Source of the DNA: a virus
Virus record (IMG/VR): IMGVR_UViG_3300050343_000050
Span: 1 to 34,765 of that record
Length of the DNA stretch: 34,765 nucleotides
Strand: one strand, 5' to 3'
The notes under the pieces were generated by a model, which was not told the origin of the DNA, made no database searches, and was given only the letters and a program-made list of their open reading frames with translations. A program made the position numbers and the translations under genes. Below, one piece after another: positions 22,379 to 31,521 of the stretch (positions are counted from its first letter, which is position 1; the number at the start of each line of letters is the position of its first letter).

Positions 22379-23311
22379 TTAGATTCCGTAAGTTACGATG
22401 TCTTCAACAACTCCGTATTGTACACCTGCCGTAAATCTCATTATGATTCTTACGTTTTGAGAACCATCTAAGTCAGCCATATCTAATACTTTTACTTCTT
22501 GGTGGTCTGATAATAAACCTGTTCCAAATTGTAAGTTATCTTTAGTAGTTGCTACTGCAGTGTTTGCTGCTAATCCGTTAGCCATAAAGATTTTTACACC
22601 ATCAAAGTATAAGATGTTAATGTCTTGGTTGTTTCCTTGAGAACCTACACCAGCAGCACCTTGTCCGTTAGCTTGGAATCCTCCTAAAGCTCTCTTGTAA
22701 GCTCTAAAGATGTTTTGAGAAACATAGATGAATAAATCATCTCTACCATATAAAGCAGAAGGAATTGCATCTACTACTTTTCCTAATTCATCAACTACGT
22801 TAGCAGCAGTTACAGTAGTTCCTGTAATAGCTTGTGCAGCAGGTAAATCAGAATCAGCAGCTAATAAAGTAGAGAATCCGTCAAATGAACCTTCTCCATC
22901 TGCTCCTGCCCATATGTTCTGCTCATTCTTTTGTGCTACTTTAGCAGCAACATAAGAGATTAAGTAGTCTTGGAAAGAAGATGGTAAGTTGTCAAATGCA
23001 GAATATCCCATTGAGATTGCATCCCAATCAGAACGGAAATCTTTCTTACATAATTCTAAATTAACTTGTAATTCCTTTGGTTCAAGGATTCTTTCAGTTA
23101 AAGTCAAAGTTGAAGTGTCATTGAAGTCGCAAGTACCATTCTTAGTGATACCATCTAATTCCAATCTTTTAACAACCTCTTTGAACTTTACGTTTGGTCG
23201 GATAGTTAATCCACCATTTGCAATAGTGTTACCTGATAATAAAGCAGCAGAAATATATTTTCCTGCAGATTCCCCAGCGTAAGTTGTAGTAATACTTGTA
23301 GTAGTAGCCAT
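22379..23311 (-). CDS. Major capsid protein, HK97-like
   Basis: Forms the icosahedral shell. The 310-aa protein has the HK97-fold pattern: an N-terminal arm, a long spine helix part (ILEPKELQVNLELCKKDFRS), PSSFQDYLISYVAAKVAQKN, ADGEGSFDGFSTLLAADSDL, a strand DLFIYVSQNIFRAYKRALGG, and LYFDGVKIFMANGL near the A domain. The C terminus reads RFTAGVQYGVVEDIVTYGI. It lies after scaffold and protease genes, the usual order. There is no delta domain cleaved at the N terminus; the scaffold is a separate gene. Confidence 0.9.
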   Translation of the reverse strand: MATTTSITTTYAGESAGKYISAALLSGNTIANGGLTIRPNVKFKEVVKRLELDGITKNGTCDFNDTSTLTLTERILEPKELQVNLELCKKDFRSDWDAISMGYSAFDNLPSSFQDYLISYVAAKVAQKNEQNIWAGADGEGSFDGFSTLLAADSDLPAAQAITGTTVTAANVVDELGKVVDAIPSALYGRDDLFIYVSQNIFRAYKRALGGFQANGQGAAGVGSQGNNQDINILYFDGVKIFMANGLAANTAVATTKDNLQFGTGLLSDHQEVKVLDMADLDGSQNVRIIMRFTAGVQYGVVEDIVTYGI

Positions 23312-23323
23312 TTTGTCTAATTT

Positions 23324-23800
23324 TTAATTAAATAACATTCTATTAACTCTCTCTTCGATAGTCATAGATTTGTTTGGGTTTGATAATAAATTCTTTTTCT
23401 TTTCGATTTGAGCCTCTGGAGAATGTACAACTTCTTCTACATTTTCAGATAATTCAACTTCTTCTTGTTTAGATAACTCTTGAGGAACTTCTTTAGCTTC
23501 TCCCATTGGTTTATCTTCGATTAATGCTTTAATCATCGCAAGTAGTTCTGATTTTACTGCTGCTAACTCATCAGAAGTAGCGTAACTCATAGCAGGAGCT
23601 TCAACTTCCTCCTCGATTACAACCTCTTCATTAGGTTCTTCAGCAAGTACAACCTCTTCTACTTCCTCTTTTACTTCTTCAGTTACTTCCTCTGTAGATA
23701 ACTCTACTGACTCTTCAACTGCAATGTCTTCAACTTTTATCTCTTCTTTAGAAAGATTTAAAAGCTCTTTGACATTATTAAGGATTTCTGTCGCTTTCAT
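23324..23800 (-). CDS. Putative capsid scaffold protein
   Basis: A 158-aa extremely acidic protein with Glu/Val repeats at about 20-70 and a coiled-coil-like helix near 72-95 (SDELAAVKSELLAMIKALIE). The C terminus (MTIEERVNRMLFN) is the kind that binds capsid shells. It lies between the protease and the capsid gene. The acidic, coiled, cleavable nature fits a scaffold removed by the protease. It starts 12 bp after a variant late motif. Confidence 0.7.
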   Translation of the reverse strand: MKATEILNNVKELLNLSKEEIKVEDIAVEESVELSTEEVTEEVKEEVEEVVLAEEPNEEVVIEEEVEAPAMSYATSDELAAVKSELLAMIKALIEDKPMGEAKEVPQELSKQEEVELSENVEEVVHSPEAQIEKKKNLLSNPNKSMTIEERVNRMLFN

Positions 23801-23812
23801 ACTTATTGGTTT

Positions 23813-23843
23813 ATATTAATATAACTATTTAAAAATTTACTGT
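23813..23843 (-). promoter_or_regulatory. Putative late promoter before scaffold and capsid genes
   Basis: On the minus strand ACA (23843-23841) is followed 17 bases later by AGTTATATTAATAT (23826-23813), 11 of 14 matches to the consensus. The scaffold ATG is 12 bases downstream. The upstream ACA element lies just beyond the stop of the 44-aa gene at 23851. Confidence 0.5.
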
Positions 23844-23850
23844 CGTATTT

Positions 23851-23985
23851 TTACTCTTCTTCTTGCTTGTGAATTGAGCCTATGCCTTGCTTCCAGTACT
23901 CGTCTGCGTTGCATTTTCTTTTCTTTGAGTACTTATCACAATCAATAGAATAAGTATTCTTACATTTGCAATATTTAGCTCTCAT
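23851..23985 (-). CDS. 44-aa Cys-rich small protein
   Basis: The frame begins MRAKYCKCKNTYSIDCDKYS and continues with KKRKC, so Cys6, Cys8, Cys16 and Cys25 could bind one zinc ion. Its start overlaps the protease stop (TAATG). It is too short for a known enzyme. It is placed within the head assembly genes and may be a small assembly factor or a regulator of packaging; nothing is certain. Confidence 0.65.
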   Translation of the reverse strand: MRAKYCKCKNTYSIDCDKYSKKRKCNADEYWKQGIGSIHKQEEE

Positions 23986-24659
23986 TATCTATCTTTTTTA
24001 GTTTGCTTATTGCCCAATGCTCTCTTAGCATTGTTAGTTGCACCTTGTGGATAATCACTATAAGATTTTAATTCTACATCTTCAGTTAATAGTTTCTTTA
24101 TCTCTTCTAAAACACTACTCGCTTCAACCTCTTCAATATCTTCTACATTGTCGCTAAACATACCTTCGATACTTAATCCTAAGTATTTACCTTGTTTAAC
24201 ATCTTCCCATACCTCATCATTATCTATCTTCATAGTAACTGCCCAAGCACCTTCTACTGCATTTAATCCGTATAAAGCAGTCTTATCCTTTTCAGGGTCT
24301 TCTACTATCCAAGATTCTATAACAGATACACCTCCTGTAAATTCAGCGTGTTCTAATGTTGTATTATTGTTTTTAAGGCGTTTTAAGTATAGCTCAGACG
24401 CTTTTCTTACTGTTTCGGTAGAGAAGGTTATATTGTACTCGTAATCGCCTCTACGTCTGTATATGAGCTTATTTGGCACTAATGCTAAACCAACTATTAT
24501 TCTTTTTTCTGAATCAACAGTTTTAAACTCTACTTTATGCTTACTTAAAGCTACAAAGTTCTCTTCAATAGCAGGAAATTCTACTAATGATATTGCATCA
24601 ATTCCATCTTCTTCTCTTGATTCGTCTATAAATAATTCTATTATATCTAATTCTTCCAT
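23985..24659 (-). CDS. Prohead protease, XkdF-like
   Basis: A serine protease that matures the capsid and removes scaffold. The 224-aa protein has the catalytic region LEHAEF (His104) and YLGLSIEG (Ser163), with the conserved strand ESWIVEDPEKDKTALYGLNA and GAWAVTMKI between them, as in the XkdF/S78-like family. The N-terminal part (1-45) starts with acidic residues, likely a removed segment. It overlaps the 44-aa gene by 3 bases. Confidence 0.85.
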   Translation of the reverse strand: MEELDIIELFIDESREEDGIDAISLVEFPAIEENFVALSKHKVEFKTVDSEKRIIVGLALVPNKLIYRRRGDYEYNITFSTETVRKASELYLKRLKNNNTTLEHAEFTGGVSVIESWIVEDPEKDKTALYGLNAVEGAWAVTMKIDNDEVWEDVKQGKYLGLSIEGMFSDNVEDIEEVEASSVLEEIKKLLTEDVELKSYSDYPQGATNNAKRALGNKQTKKDR

Positions 24660-24672
24660 ATTTAACTTATTT

Positions 24673-24704
24673 ATACTATGATAACTTGTTTTATTTTATT
24701 CTGT
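24673..24704 (-). promoter_or_regulatory. Putative late promoter before the protease gene
   Basis: On the minus strand ACA (24704-24702) is followed 18 bases later by AGTTATCATAGTAT (24686-24673), identical over 14 bases to the copy at 21665-21678. The protease ATG is 13 bases further. The motif occupies most of the gap between tape measure stop and protease start. Confidence 0.7.
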
Positions 24705-24710
24705 TTTATT

Positions 24711-26573
24711 TTAAGTACCTGCTTGACTTACAATCATACCATCTAACTGTTGTTGATTAGTAACATCTCTCGATACTACATAAGCTTTTAATGGCTTATC
24801 AAACTGTGCTTGTATTGCGTTTATAAGTAGGTTATCGCCAGACCTTCCTACTATATTAAACGAAGGGTCTGTTCGTTGAGATGCTCCACTACCACCTGTA
24901 CTTGTTCTTATAGGAGTGTTAGCTGATGTTGATTGGTATTTCTGTCTTGATATTGCTGCCACTTGAGCTAAACCTGAACCTATAACTGCTATCATTCCTG
25001 CAATTCTTGCAAAAGAACCACCTTTAGTGTCATCTAAAACCTTTGCAGCAGCAGAATATGTACTTATTATTGCCATAGATATATTAAATGCTTTCTGTTG
25101 TTTAAACTGCTTTTTCTTTATAGCTTCTTGTTTAACTCTTAATCTCTCATCATTTTGAGCTATTTCATTTTGAATACTTTTTCTTTGGTCAGCAGATAGT
25201 TTTTCATTTAATAATCTATTATTTAATTCCTCGTTAAGAGCATTTGTTTTATTTTGTTCTATGGTTAATTGCCTTTCAAACTCTCCACTAATTAATTCAT
25301 TAATACCTGACATTAAAACTTTATAGTTTTCTGCGAATATAGCAAGTTTATCTTCAGAAGGCATTGCTAAGCTTAATTCTGCAGGTATTATAATCTCTCC
25401 TGTTATGTTGGCAGTATCACTTATATCATCAAAATTCTCATCTTTAATAATATCTCCAAGACCTGCCATCTCATTGTAAAACCATTCTACGAGAGGTCTG
25501 TCTTTACCTGTTGGTTTTTTACCATTTTTTTCAGGGTCTAAAATTAACGCATCACTAATATTATTTATTTGTTCTAATATAGGGTCAGATTCTTTCTTTA
25601 TACCTTTAGCTAAAATATTGAAATCTTGTATCAATTCATCATTTGTCTTTTTTCTTAAAGTTAAATTAGCTTGACCCATCTGATAAGATTGATTAACAGC
25701 TTTCTCTAACTCAATACCTTCTTCTTTTAGTAAACCTTTTATTATCTTAACTTTCTCTTCTTGGTCTTCTGTAGAATTAACTAAATCTACCCTCATTTGC
25801 TTAGATAATAAGGCAGAGTTTTCTTGAACTAACTTATCCATCTCTACCCTACCAGCTTGAGCAAGAGTATATTGTTTTATTTTTAATCTAATATCATCTA
25901 AACTATTTCCGTATTTTAAATCTTCCTCACTTAAAGTAGGTATTAATTTTATTAACTCTTGAGTAACTACCTTTCTTCTTTCTTCAGTTAAATTAACATC
26001 TTCAAGTTCTTTTGCATATTGATTAGCAACTAAACCACTTGAATAAACTTCTTTTGTTAAATCACTTACGGATTTCTGAGCTTTTTCATTAGCTCCAAAG
26101 AAAAAGTCTAATGCAGATATAGCTGCTGTAATAGCGAAAACTATACCAAGAGGGCCCATAAGTTGTTTACCCATAAGTTTCAAAGCACTACTAAGACCAC
26201 CTGCTTTAGTAGATGCAGTACCTAATTGAGAAACTAACTGAGTGATGTTATTCGCCATACCACGAATACCATAAGGTGCATCAGATATAACTCTACTAAG
26301 TTCCATTGTTGCTGAAGTAGCACTACCTGTAGCATCTTTAATTTGGTGTTGAGTTTTAACTAATTTACCATATTCTTTTTGAGTTAGCTTTAATGACTTA
26401 AGCGTACCTCCAGAACCTGTTTTTGCTATAGTTTGATTTAATTTTTTAGCAGAGTTTTCAGCATTTTTAACTGTAAGGTCAATATCTCTAAACCCTTTTT
26501 CTGTAGATTGAAGTTTAACAATATTACCTTCATCATCAACAACTACTTTAAATACAATTTTTTCGTCAGCCAT
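24711..26573 (-). CDS. Tail tape measure protein
   Basis: Sets tail length and helps DNA entry. The 620-aa protein is largely helical with long coiled parts (about 170-350 and 420-500). Two hydrophobic segments lie near 135-160 (GPLGIVFAITAAISALDFFF) and 530-555 (IAGMIAVIGSGLAQVAAIS). It is short for a tape measure, so the tail should be fairly short (roughly 90 nm at the usual 1.5 angstrom per residue). It overlaps the 48-aa gene by one base. Confidence 0.85.
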   Translation of the reverse strand: MADEKIVFKVVVDDEGNIVKLQSTEKGFRDIDLTVKNAENSAKKLNQTIAKTGSGGTLKSLKLTQKEYGKLVKTQHQIKDATGSATSATMELSRVISDAPYGIRGMANNITQLVSQLGTASTKAGGLSSALKLMGKQLMGPLGIVFAITAAISALDFFFGANEKAQKSVSDLTKEVYSSGLVANQYAKELEDVNLTEERRKVVTQELIKLIPTLSEEDLKYGNSLDDIRLKIKQYTLAQAGRVEMDKLVQENSALLSKQMRVDLVNSTEDQEEKVKIIKGLLKEEGIELEKAVNQSYQMGQANLTLRKKTNDELIQDFNILAKGIKKESDPILEQINNISDALILDPEKNGKKPTGKDRPLVEWFYNEMAGLGDIIKDENFDDISDTANITGEIIIPAELSLAMPSEDKLAIFAENYKVLMSGINELISGEFERQLTIEQNKTNALNEELNNRLLNEKLSADQRKSIQNEIAQNDERLRVKQEAIKKKQFKQQKAFNISMAIISTYSAAAKVLDDTKGGSFARIAGMIAVIGSGLAQVAAISRQKYQSTSANTPIRTSTGGSGASQRTDPSFNIVGRSGDNLLINAIQAQFDKPLKAYVVSRDVTNQQQLDGMIVSQAGT

Positions 26574-26719
26574 TATCTTATTAGTTTTTTTCTTTTTATA
26601 CTTGTTTTTAACTCTCTAAAACTTGAAGGTAATTCATATAGTCCTTTAGCTATATTAATATCCTTGTCTTCTATTAACCACTCGTTATTCCTTAGTAATT
26701 CTAATGTTTCTCTTATCAT
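26573..26719 (-). CDS. 48-aa small protein between tail tip and tape measure genes
   Basis: The frame begins MIRETLELLRNNEWLIEDKD and ends with a basic tail KTSIKRKKLIR. It overlaps both neighbours through shared TAATG start-stop signals, so it is translated with them. A small tail assembly protein is likely; no family is recognised. Confidence 0.65.
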   Translation of the reverse strand: MIRETLELLRNNEWLIEDKDINIAKGLYELPSSFRELKTSIKRKKLIR

Positions 26720-29118
26720 TATTGGTATGTTTGTACGTCTATCACATTTGAAATCCCTGATTCATTTCCTGATGTATCAAATGCTGATACTGCTATTCTG
26801 TAAAATGTAAATGCGTTTAAACCTGTTATTTGGTATGTATTTACATTTCCTATTGTTATTATTTGCTGACCTTGATTTAATTCTATATTATAACCTGCTA
26901 TACCAACATTATCTGTAGAAGCAGTCCATTGTATAGTTATTGTTGATGATGTTATATTTATATCAGTCAAGTTAGTAGGTGCAGTTGGAGACTCGTAATC
27001 AATAGGTATATTAACATAATCATTAATTAATTCTATATCAGATTTACCTGTATAAAAATCTGTTTCTATTGAATTTATCTTATAGCTTCTACCTGAGTAA
27101 ATAAACCTATCTGCTAATGTGTATTTATTTAATATACTTAAAGGTAAATAAGCAGTTATTTTTTTCAACCGATTAGATTCATCAAATACACTTGAAATGT
27201 AATTTTTATGATAACTATTAAATAAAGTTTCTATTTTAGTAACTAAATCCCATTCATCTTTCTCAGGAGTAAAATTTATAGATTGTCTATCCTCTGGTAA
27301 AGTAGCTTGTAAATCTGAATTTGCAGGTGCATAATAAGATGATATTGGTTCGTGGTCTATGGCTTCATTATCTCCATTTACTTCGTTTACAAACGATATT
27401 CTTTCATCTGTAGTAAGTGTTTTTAAATCTATATAAAATATTAAAGGTTTACCAATATAACTCTGTTGATTATCATCTACACAGAAACCCCATTGTATAT
27501 CTGTAGGTGGATTAGGGTCATCTATATCTAATAATCTCTCAAACTTCATATGTTCAAAAGGTATTTCGTTTTTAAATATACCCTCAGATAAAATAACTCC
27601 ATCAGAACCCTTATACTCTTCTGTACCCCATTCTTCGTTAAACAACTGCTCGTGTTGCTTCGCTAAAAAAGTACCTAAACCCTTGTAAGAATAAACTACT
27701 TCTCTAAAAGGTAATGCAGAATTAACTTGTGATGAATTTACATCTACATACCTTGTAATATCATAAGGAGAACCTGCAGATGGGTTATCATAATAGTCAT
27801 CTAAAGTTTTTACAACCATCTCACTGCCTTCAACATAAGCAACAAGATTAAACATCTTAAACAATGATGTTAAGAAATCTAATACCTTCATTTTAGGTAT
27901 CTGCTGAGTAATATTAAAATCAATATCCACAGTAATATTAAAATTTGAACTCGTATATGTCTCCCATATAAAATCTTCTTCGCTATCATAATAAGTATAA
28001 CTCCAATCAGCTCTATCAAATGTAATAGTTTGAGCAGAACTTATCTGAATAGTGTATGATGAATTATTAGATACAGATATACTTGCGTTAGTGAGGTTAC
28101 CAGTTAATCCTGAAGCAGAATACACAGAAACACCATCTCTAAATACAGTAACAGAATAATCTACATTTGTAGTTGTAGTGATAAGACTTAATTTTAGTAC
28201 TTGATTTTTAAAGTAATATCCATCATATAAAGTAAGTACACTATCCTCCATAAAACTACCGTTATAAAGACTGTAATCAGTAAAATCATTAACAGTATAA
28301 ATAGATGTTTTTAATTGTTCTCCACTTGTAACCTCACCTTTAGCTCTATGTAACCACATATACAAGTTGTCAAAAGAAGAATCCCCTCCTTTAAAGAAAT
28401 CATTACTAAAATTTAATCCGTATTTCTCTTCTATAGCTTTTATTATAACACTTAATTTTATAGCGTATTTAAGCTCATTGTATTTAACTCCTTTTACGTG
28501 CTGACCAATTCCTGAATGATAGTGTAAATTACCAGTATCTTTTTCATCTTCAGATGTGTCTCCATTGAAAAAAAGCCTTTGAGTATGAGTTATTAAAGGG
28601 ACTTGTATTGGAGCTACATAATCAACGCTATCAACAGATTTAGTTATAGATGTTGTTAAATATTCCTTTATATCTCCTTCGGTTGTTTTTAAATTATCAC
28701 CATTTGGTTTTTTACTAAATTTATCTAACCAAGATAAAGATGCTAATAAATCATCTCCTAATAGGTTTTTTAATGATATAGTATTGCCAAAGAAAGTTAT
28801 TCTATATGTATTAGCAATATTACTCTTTAAATCAACACCTTCAAGTTTAATGTAACCACTTCTAAAAGGAATAGAGTTTAATTCTATATTTGCAGGAACT
28901 CGTATTCTCGCATCAAAACCATCTTCAATATCGTTATTATAATAGTGTTTAAATATTTTATTATTGGTTTTACTCGCAGGTAAAGCAAATGTTTGAGAAT
29001 ACTCTGTAAACACCTTACTAATATCTCTAACGTCTTTTATAGTATCAGTAATACTAATACTAACATCTTCAAACATATCAACTCTCTGACCTTCTATGTA
29101 TAATTGAGCTATCTGCAT
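26719..29118 (-). CDS. Large tail tip/baseplate protein with C-terminal fibronectin III domain
   Basis: A 799-aa protein. The N-terminal part (MQIAQLYIEGQRVDMFEDVS, then ITDTIKDVRDISKVFTEYSQ) is typical of the large tail-tip proteins of Bacteroidota siphophages. The middle is beta-rich. Residues about 711-799 form a fibronectin type III domain (PTAPTNLTDINITSSTITIQ, then YRIAVSAFDTSGNES). Fn3 domains in tail tips often bind host sugars or proteins. It is preceded by the 383-aa gene with no gap. Confidence 0.75.
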   Translation of the reverse strand: MQIAQLYIEGQRVDMFEDVSISITDTIKDVRDISKVFTEYSQTFALPASKTNNKIFKHYYNNDIEDGFDARIRVPANIELNSIPFRSGYIKLEGVDLKSNIANTYRITFFGNTISLKNLLGDDLLASLSWLDKFSKKPNGDNLKTTEGDIKEYLTTSITKSVDSVDYVAPIQVPLITHTQRLFFNGDTSEDEKDTGNLHYHSGIGQHVKGVKYNELKYAIKLSVIIKAIEEKYGLNFSNDFFKGGDSSFDNLYMWLHRAKGEVTSGEQLKTSIYTVNDFTDYSLYNGSFMEDSVLTLYDGYYFKNQVLKLSLITTTTNVDYSVTVFRDGVSVYSASGLTGNLTNASISVSNNSSYTIQISSAQTITFDRADWSYTYYDSEEDFIWETYTSSNFNITVDIDFNITQQIPKMKVLDFLTSLFKMFNLVAYVEGSEMVVKTLDDYYDNPSAGSPYDITRYVDVNSSQVNSALPFREVVYSYKGLGTFLAKQHEQLFNEEWGTEEYKGSDGVILSEGIFKNEIPFEHMKFERLLDIDDPNPPTDIQWGFCVDDNQQSYIGKPLIFYIDLKTLTTDERISFVNEVNGDNEAIDHEPISSYYAPANSDLQATLPEDRQSINFTPEKDEWDLVTKIETLFNSYHKNYISSVFDESNRLKKITAYLPLSILNKYTLADRFIYSGRSYKINSIETDFYTGKSDIELINDYVNIPIDYESPTAPTNLTDINITSSTITIQWTASTDNVGIAGYNIELNQGQQIITIGNVNTYQITGLNAFTFYRIAVSAFDTSGNESGISNVIDVQTYQ

Positions 29119-30270
29119 CTATCTAATATTGTTTACAGTATCAAATGATTTATCAAATTGTATTGTGTATTGTACTAACTTATCGTTTAAAGAAGTCTTG
29201 TAAGTAATCTCTCCTGTTTTAACATTGATTGGTAACACTTGTTCTCCATCTTCTGTTATGTTAGTAACCCATACTTTTTCAGACAACATCATTTCCTTAA
29301 AAACCTTGTTATACTCTTCATCTAAGAAACCACTACTTAATGTAATTGATTCTTTTGCTACTACATTAAAATCTCTGTATACGTGATTACTTGAACTATA
29401 TGTGCCATCATAATTTAATATATTTGACTTATAAGATTCTTTCTCAACATTCATACTCTCAACTGACTTTTTAAAGAAGTACATATCTTGTAAAGCACCA
29501 AACTTATTTATAAACGTTACCTTTTTAGGTTCGTATTTGCATTCTTGTAATGTTTCTACATTTATAATTTTAACACCACTACTGTCTGAAACAATTATTT
29601 TATCTACTGCACCTATTGAAAATTCATTAAAAAATGATTGCAAACATTTACTTGATTCAAAAACTGGATTACCAGTATCTTCTAAAACCCTTTCTTTAAA
29701 AGAATCCCAATTAGTATCATCTCCATAAATAGAAACGTACTTTATTTGTTCTGAACTTTCATCGCTTTGTGTAAATGATGTCGTTCCTACAACTTCATTA
29801 TCTTTTAAAAATGTAACCGTTGGACTTGATGAGGTGTTAATAGGTATTCTAAAAGTATTATCTTCTAAAACAAATAACTTTCTGTTAGTAATCATTATAT
29901 TTGAAGATGTTGGCAATGTCTCTTCAAAATAGTAATAACCATCAAAAGCTATTGTGGTGTATTCCGTACCCCCAGCCTGTCCATCAGAAGAGTTTTTACC
30001 ATCTAAATCTACTTTAACCCATACACCTTGTCCACTATAATTACCATCAAATTCAACATCTAAATAATCTCTTATTAGTTCTGACATTTCAAAAGTTACT
30101 ATTGGATTGCCAGATGTAGGTGTTATTGCTGACTTTCTTATAGTGTATATGGGATTTGTCGGTACATCAGTATTTTTATCTCCAGTCCAAATATATAGTT
30201 TTAATATTCCATAAGATAAGCTTGAGTTACTTACGCTTTCAAAATGTGGACTTCTTACTTGTATTGCCAT
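29119..30270 (-). CDS. Putative distal tail or tail tip protein
   Basis: A 383-aa beta-rich protein (MAIQVRSPHFESVSNSSLSY, GQGVWVKVDLDGKNSSDG, EVVGTTSFTQSDESSEQIKY). Position between the tail completion genes and the 799-aa tip protein suggests a distal tail or hub role. Family not recognised with certainty. It touches both neighbours with no gap, as in a tail operon. Confidence 0.6.
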   Translation of the reverse strand: MAIQVRSPHFESVSNSSLSYGILKLYIWTGDKNTDVPTNPIYTIRKSAITPTSGNPIVTFEMSELIRDYLDVEFDGNYSGQGVWVKVDLDGKNSSDGQAGGTEYTTIAFDGYYYFEETLPTSSNIMITNRKLFVLEDNTFRIPINTSSSPTVTFLKDNEVVGTTSFTQSDESSEQIKYVSIYGDDTNWDSFKERVLEDTGNPVFESSKCLQSFFNEFSIGAVDKIIVSDSSGVKIINVETLQECKYEPKKVTFINKFGALQDMYFFKKSVESMNVEKESYKSNILNYDGTYSSSNHVYRDFNVVAKESITLSSGFLDEEYNKVFKEMMLSEKVWVTNITEDGEQVLPINVKTGEITYKTSLNDKLVQYTIQFDKSFDTVNNIR

Positions 30271-30806
30271 TACTTAATTGCTTTTAATGTTTTTAATTGA
30301 GCAGCTATATCCTTTCTATAACCTTCCTTTAATATTTTCTTTATCTCTTCTTTAGTTTCTTTCTTAACGGCTTCTATAAAACCACTACCCTTATACCTAA
30401 ACCTTTTAGATATTCCTTTTTCTGCAATACTTCTTGCTAAAACAAAACCTAAAGACTTCCAACTACTTTCGTAAACTTTTCTAAACTTACCTGTAGGTTT
30501 GTAACTTCCATCAACATCTTTCTCATATAACCTAAACATAGGTCTCATACCTTTAATCTTCGCCCACTTAGCTAATTTCTTAGCCATATCGTAATCGTAC
30601 TTTCCCTTGTTCTTTATACCTCCAGATAGAGCATTTGCATATTGTTCTCCAAAGATGTATAGCTCATTGTCTTGAACTCTATACCTAAAAGACCTATCTA
30701 AGTTACCTGAAGCAGAAAACTCATCGTCCTTAGCACCTTGCTTTAATCTACTTCTTATAAGCTTACCTACTTCTCTTAAAGCTAATTTTAAGTTCTCTCC
30801 CTCCAT
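30270..30806 (-). CDS. Putative tail completion protein, HK97 gp10-like
   Basis: A 178-aa basic protein (many Lys and Arg), with an N-terminal helix (LKLALREVGKLIRSRLKQG), a strand-rich middle (DRSFRYRVQDNELYIFGEQY) and a C-terminal helix pair. The plan fits HK97 gp10-type proteins, which cap or join the tail. It shares one base with each neighbour. Exact role uncertain. Confidence 0.6.
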   Translation of the reverse strand: MEGENLKLALREVGKLIRSRLKQGAKDDEFSASGNLDRSFRYRVQDNELYIFGEQYANALSGGIKNKGKYDYDMAKKLAKWAKIKGMRPMFRLYEKDVDGSYKPTGKFRKVYESSWKSLGFVLARSIAEKGISKRFRYKGSGFIEAVKKETKEEIKKILKEGYRKDIAAQLKTLKAIK

Positions 30807-31264
30807 TAACAGATACTTATGCCGTTAGGAACTTCTATTGATATATTTACTCCCCAACCTGCTAATTCGTTACCAAAACGCTCTTTAAATGGCTCAGCAG
30901 TTGGTTGTGTAGTTACTTGATAATTCATCTCAAATAAATCACCTCTCATCAACTTCATTATTAAAGAGTTTATAACTTGGAATTGAGTATTCATAACGTC
31001 TTGTAAGTTGTCGTTACCATAAAACAATTCGTGGTTAGCCTTTTTAGTGTTGTAATCAACTATATCTGCACAAAGTAGATTAATGTTAAAAACAACTGTT
31101 CTCTCTTTGTAATTAGCACTATCTATCAACATATGTGATAATGGAAATATAGTAGTCTTATCTAAATCAACCTCACTTAAATCCCCATAAGTAACAGTAT
31201 TTACTGATGGACTTGCCAATAACTCGTCCTTTATGATTTCTAATATGTCGTAAACGTGTGTCAT
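30806..31264 (-). CDS. Putative tail terminator/completion protein
   Basis: A 152-aa protein with an N-terminal helix (YDILEIIKDELLASPSVNTV), then strands (ERTVVFNINLLCADIVDYN) and a C-terminal part (GWGVNISIEVPNGI). Size, helix-strand plan and location upstream of the gp10-like gene fit tail terminator proteins. It overlaps the frameshifted chaperone frame by 4 bases (ATGA), an additional sign that the -1 frame is translated. Confidence 0.6.
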   Translation of the reverse strand: MTHVYDILEIIKDELLASPSVNTVTYGDLSEVDLDKTTIFPLSHMLIDSANYKERTVVFNINLLCADIVDYNTKKANHELFYGNDNLQDVMNTQFQVINSLIMKLMRGDLFEMNYQVTTQPTAEPFKERFGNELAGWGVNISIEVPNGISIC

Positions 31265-31521
31265 CTCATTTTTTGTTTTAACATTCTACTTTCTAATTCT
31301 GATTTATCTTTTACAAATTCCAAATACATTAAGCATTGGTGTAAAGGGAGTCTTGTAACCTCTCCGATTCTTCTAACATCTTCTCCAGCGAGAGTAAATA
31401 TTGCTTGATAGTCTCCCCATTTTCTACCGAAAGCTTGTCCTGCCGACCCTCCTGTTTCTTCTGCAACTCTTTGAGTGTATAAGCCATCGTATAATTCCCT
31501 AATTTTGTCGCTAAACGATAA
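31261..31521 (-). CDS. -1 frame extension of the tail assembly chaperone
   Basis: The 86 codons read from the slip site in the -1 frame give LSFSDKIRELYDGLYTQRVA, then GGSAGQAFGRKWGDYQAIFT, then LPLHQCLMYLEFVKDKSELE. This is a coherent, Trp- and Gly-containing sequence that resembles the C-terminal part of tail chaperones of other Bacteroidota phages (a K-W-G-x-Y motif, then a D-K-x-E-L-E helix). The full fusion would be 258 aa. The frame stops in an ATGA overlap with the next gene. The alternative is a miscounted T run (ten T would join the frames). Confidence 0.7.
   Translation of the reverse strand, partial: LSFSDKIRELYDGLYTQRVAEETGGSAGQAFGRKWGDYQAIFTLAGEDVRRIGEVTRLPLHQCLMYLEFVKDKSELESRMLKQKMR

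Noticed and set aside
27203-27220. A copy of the late motif core inside the 799-aa gene (minus strand)
   Set aside because: There is no ACA at 17-18 bases upstream and the position is in the middle of a gene; treated as chance.
27783-27796. A GTTATCATAATA match on the plus strand inside the 799-aa gene
   Set aside because: It lacks the ACA element at the right distance and no rightward gene follows.
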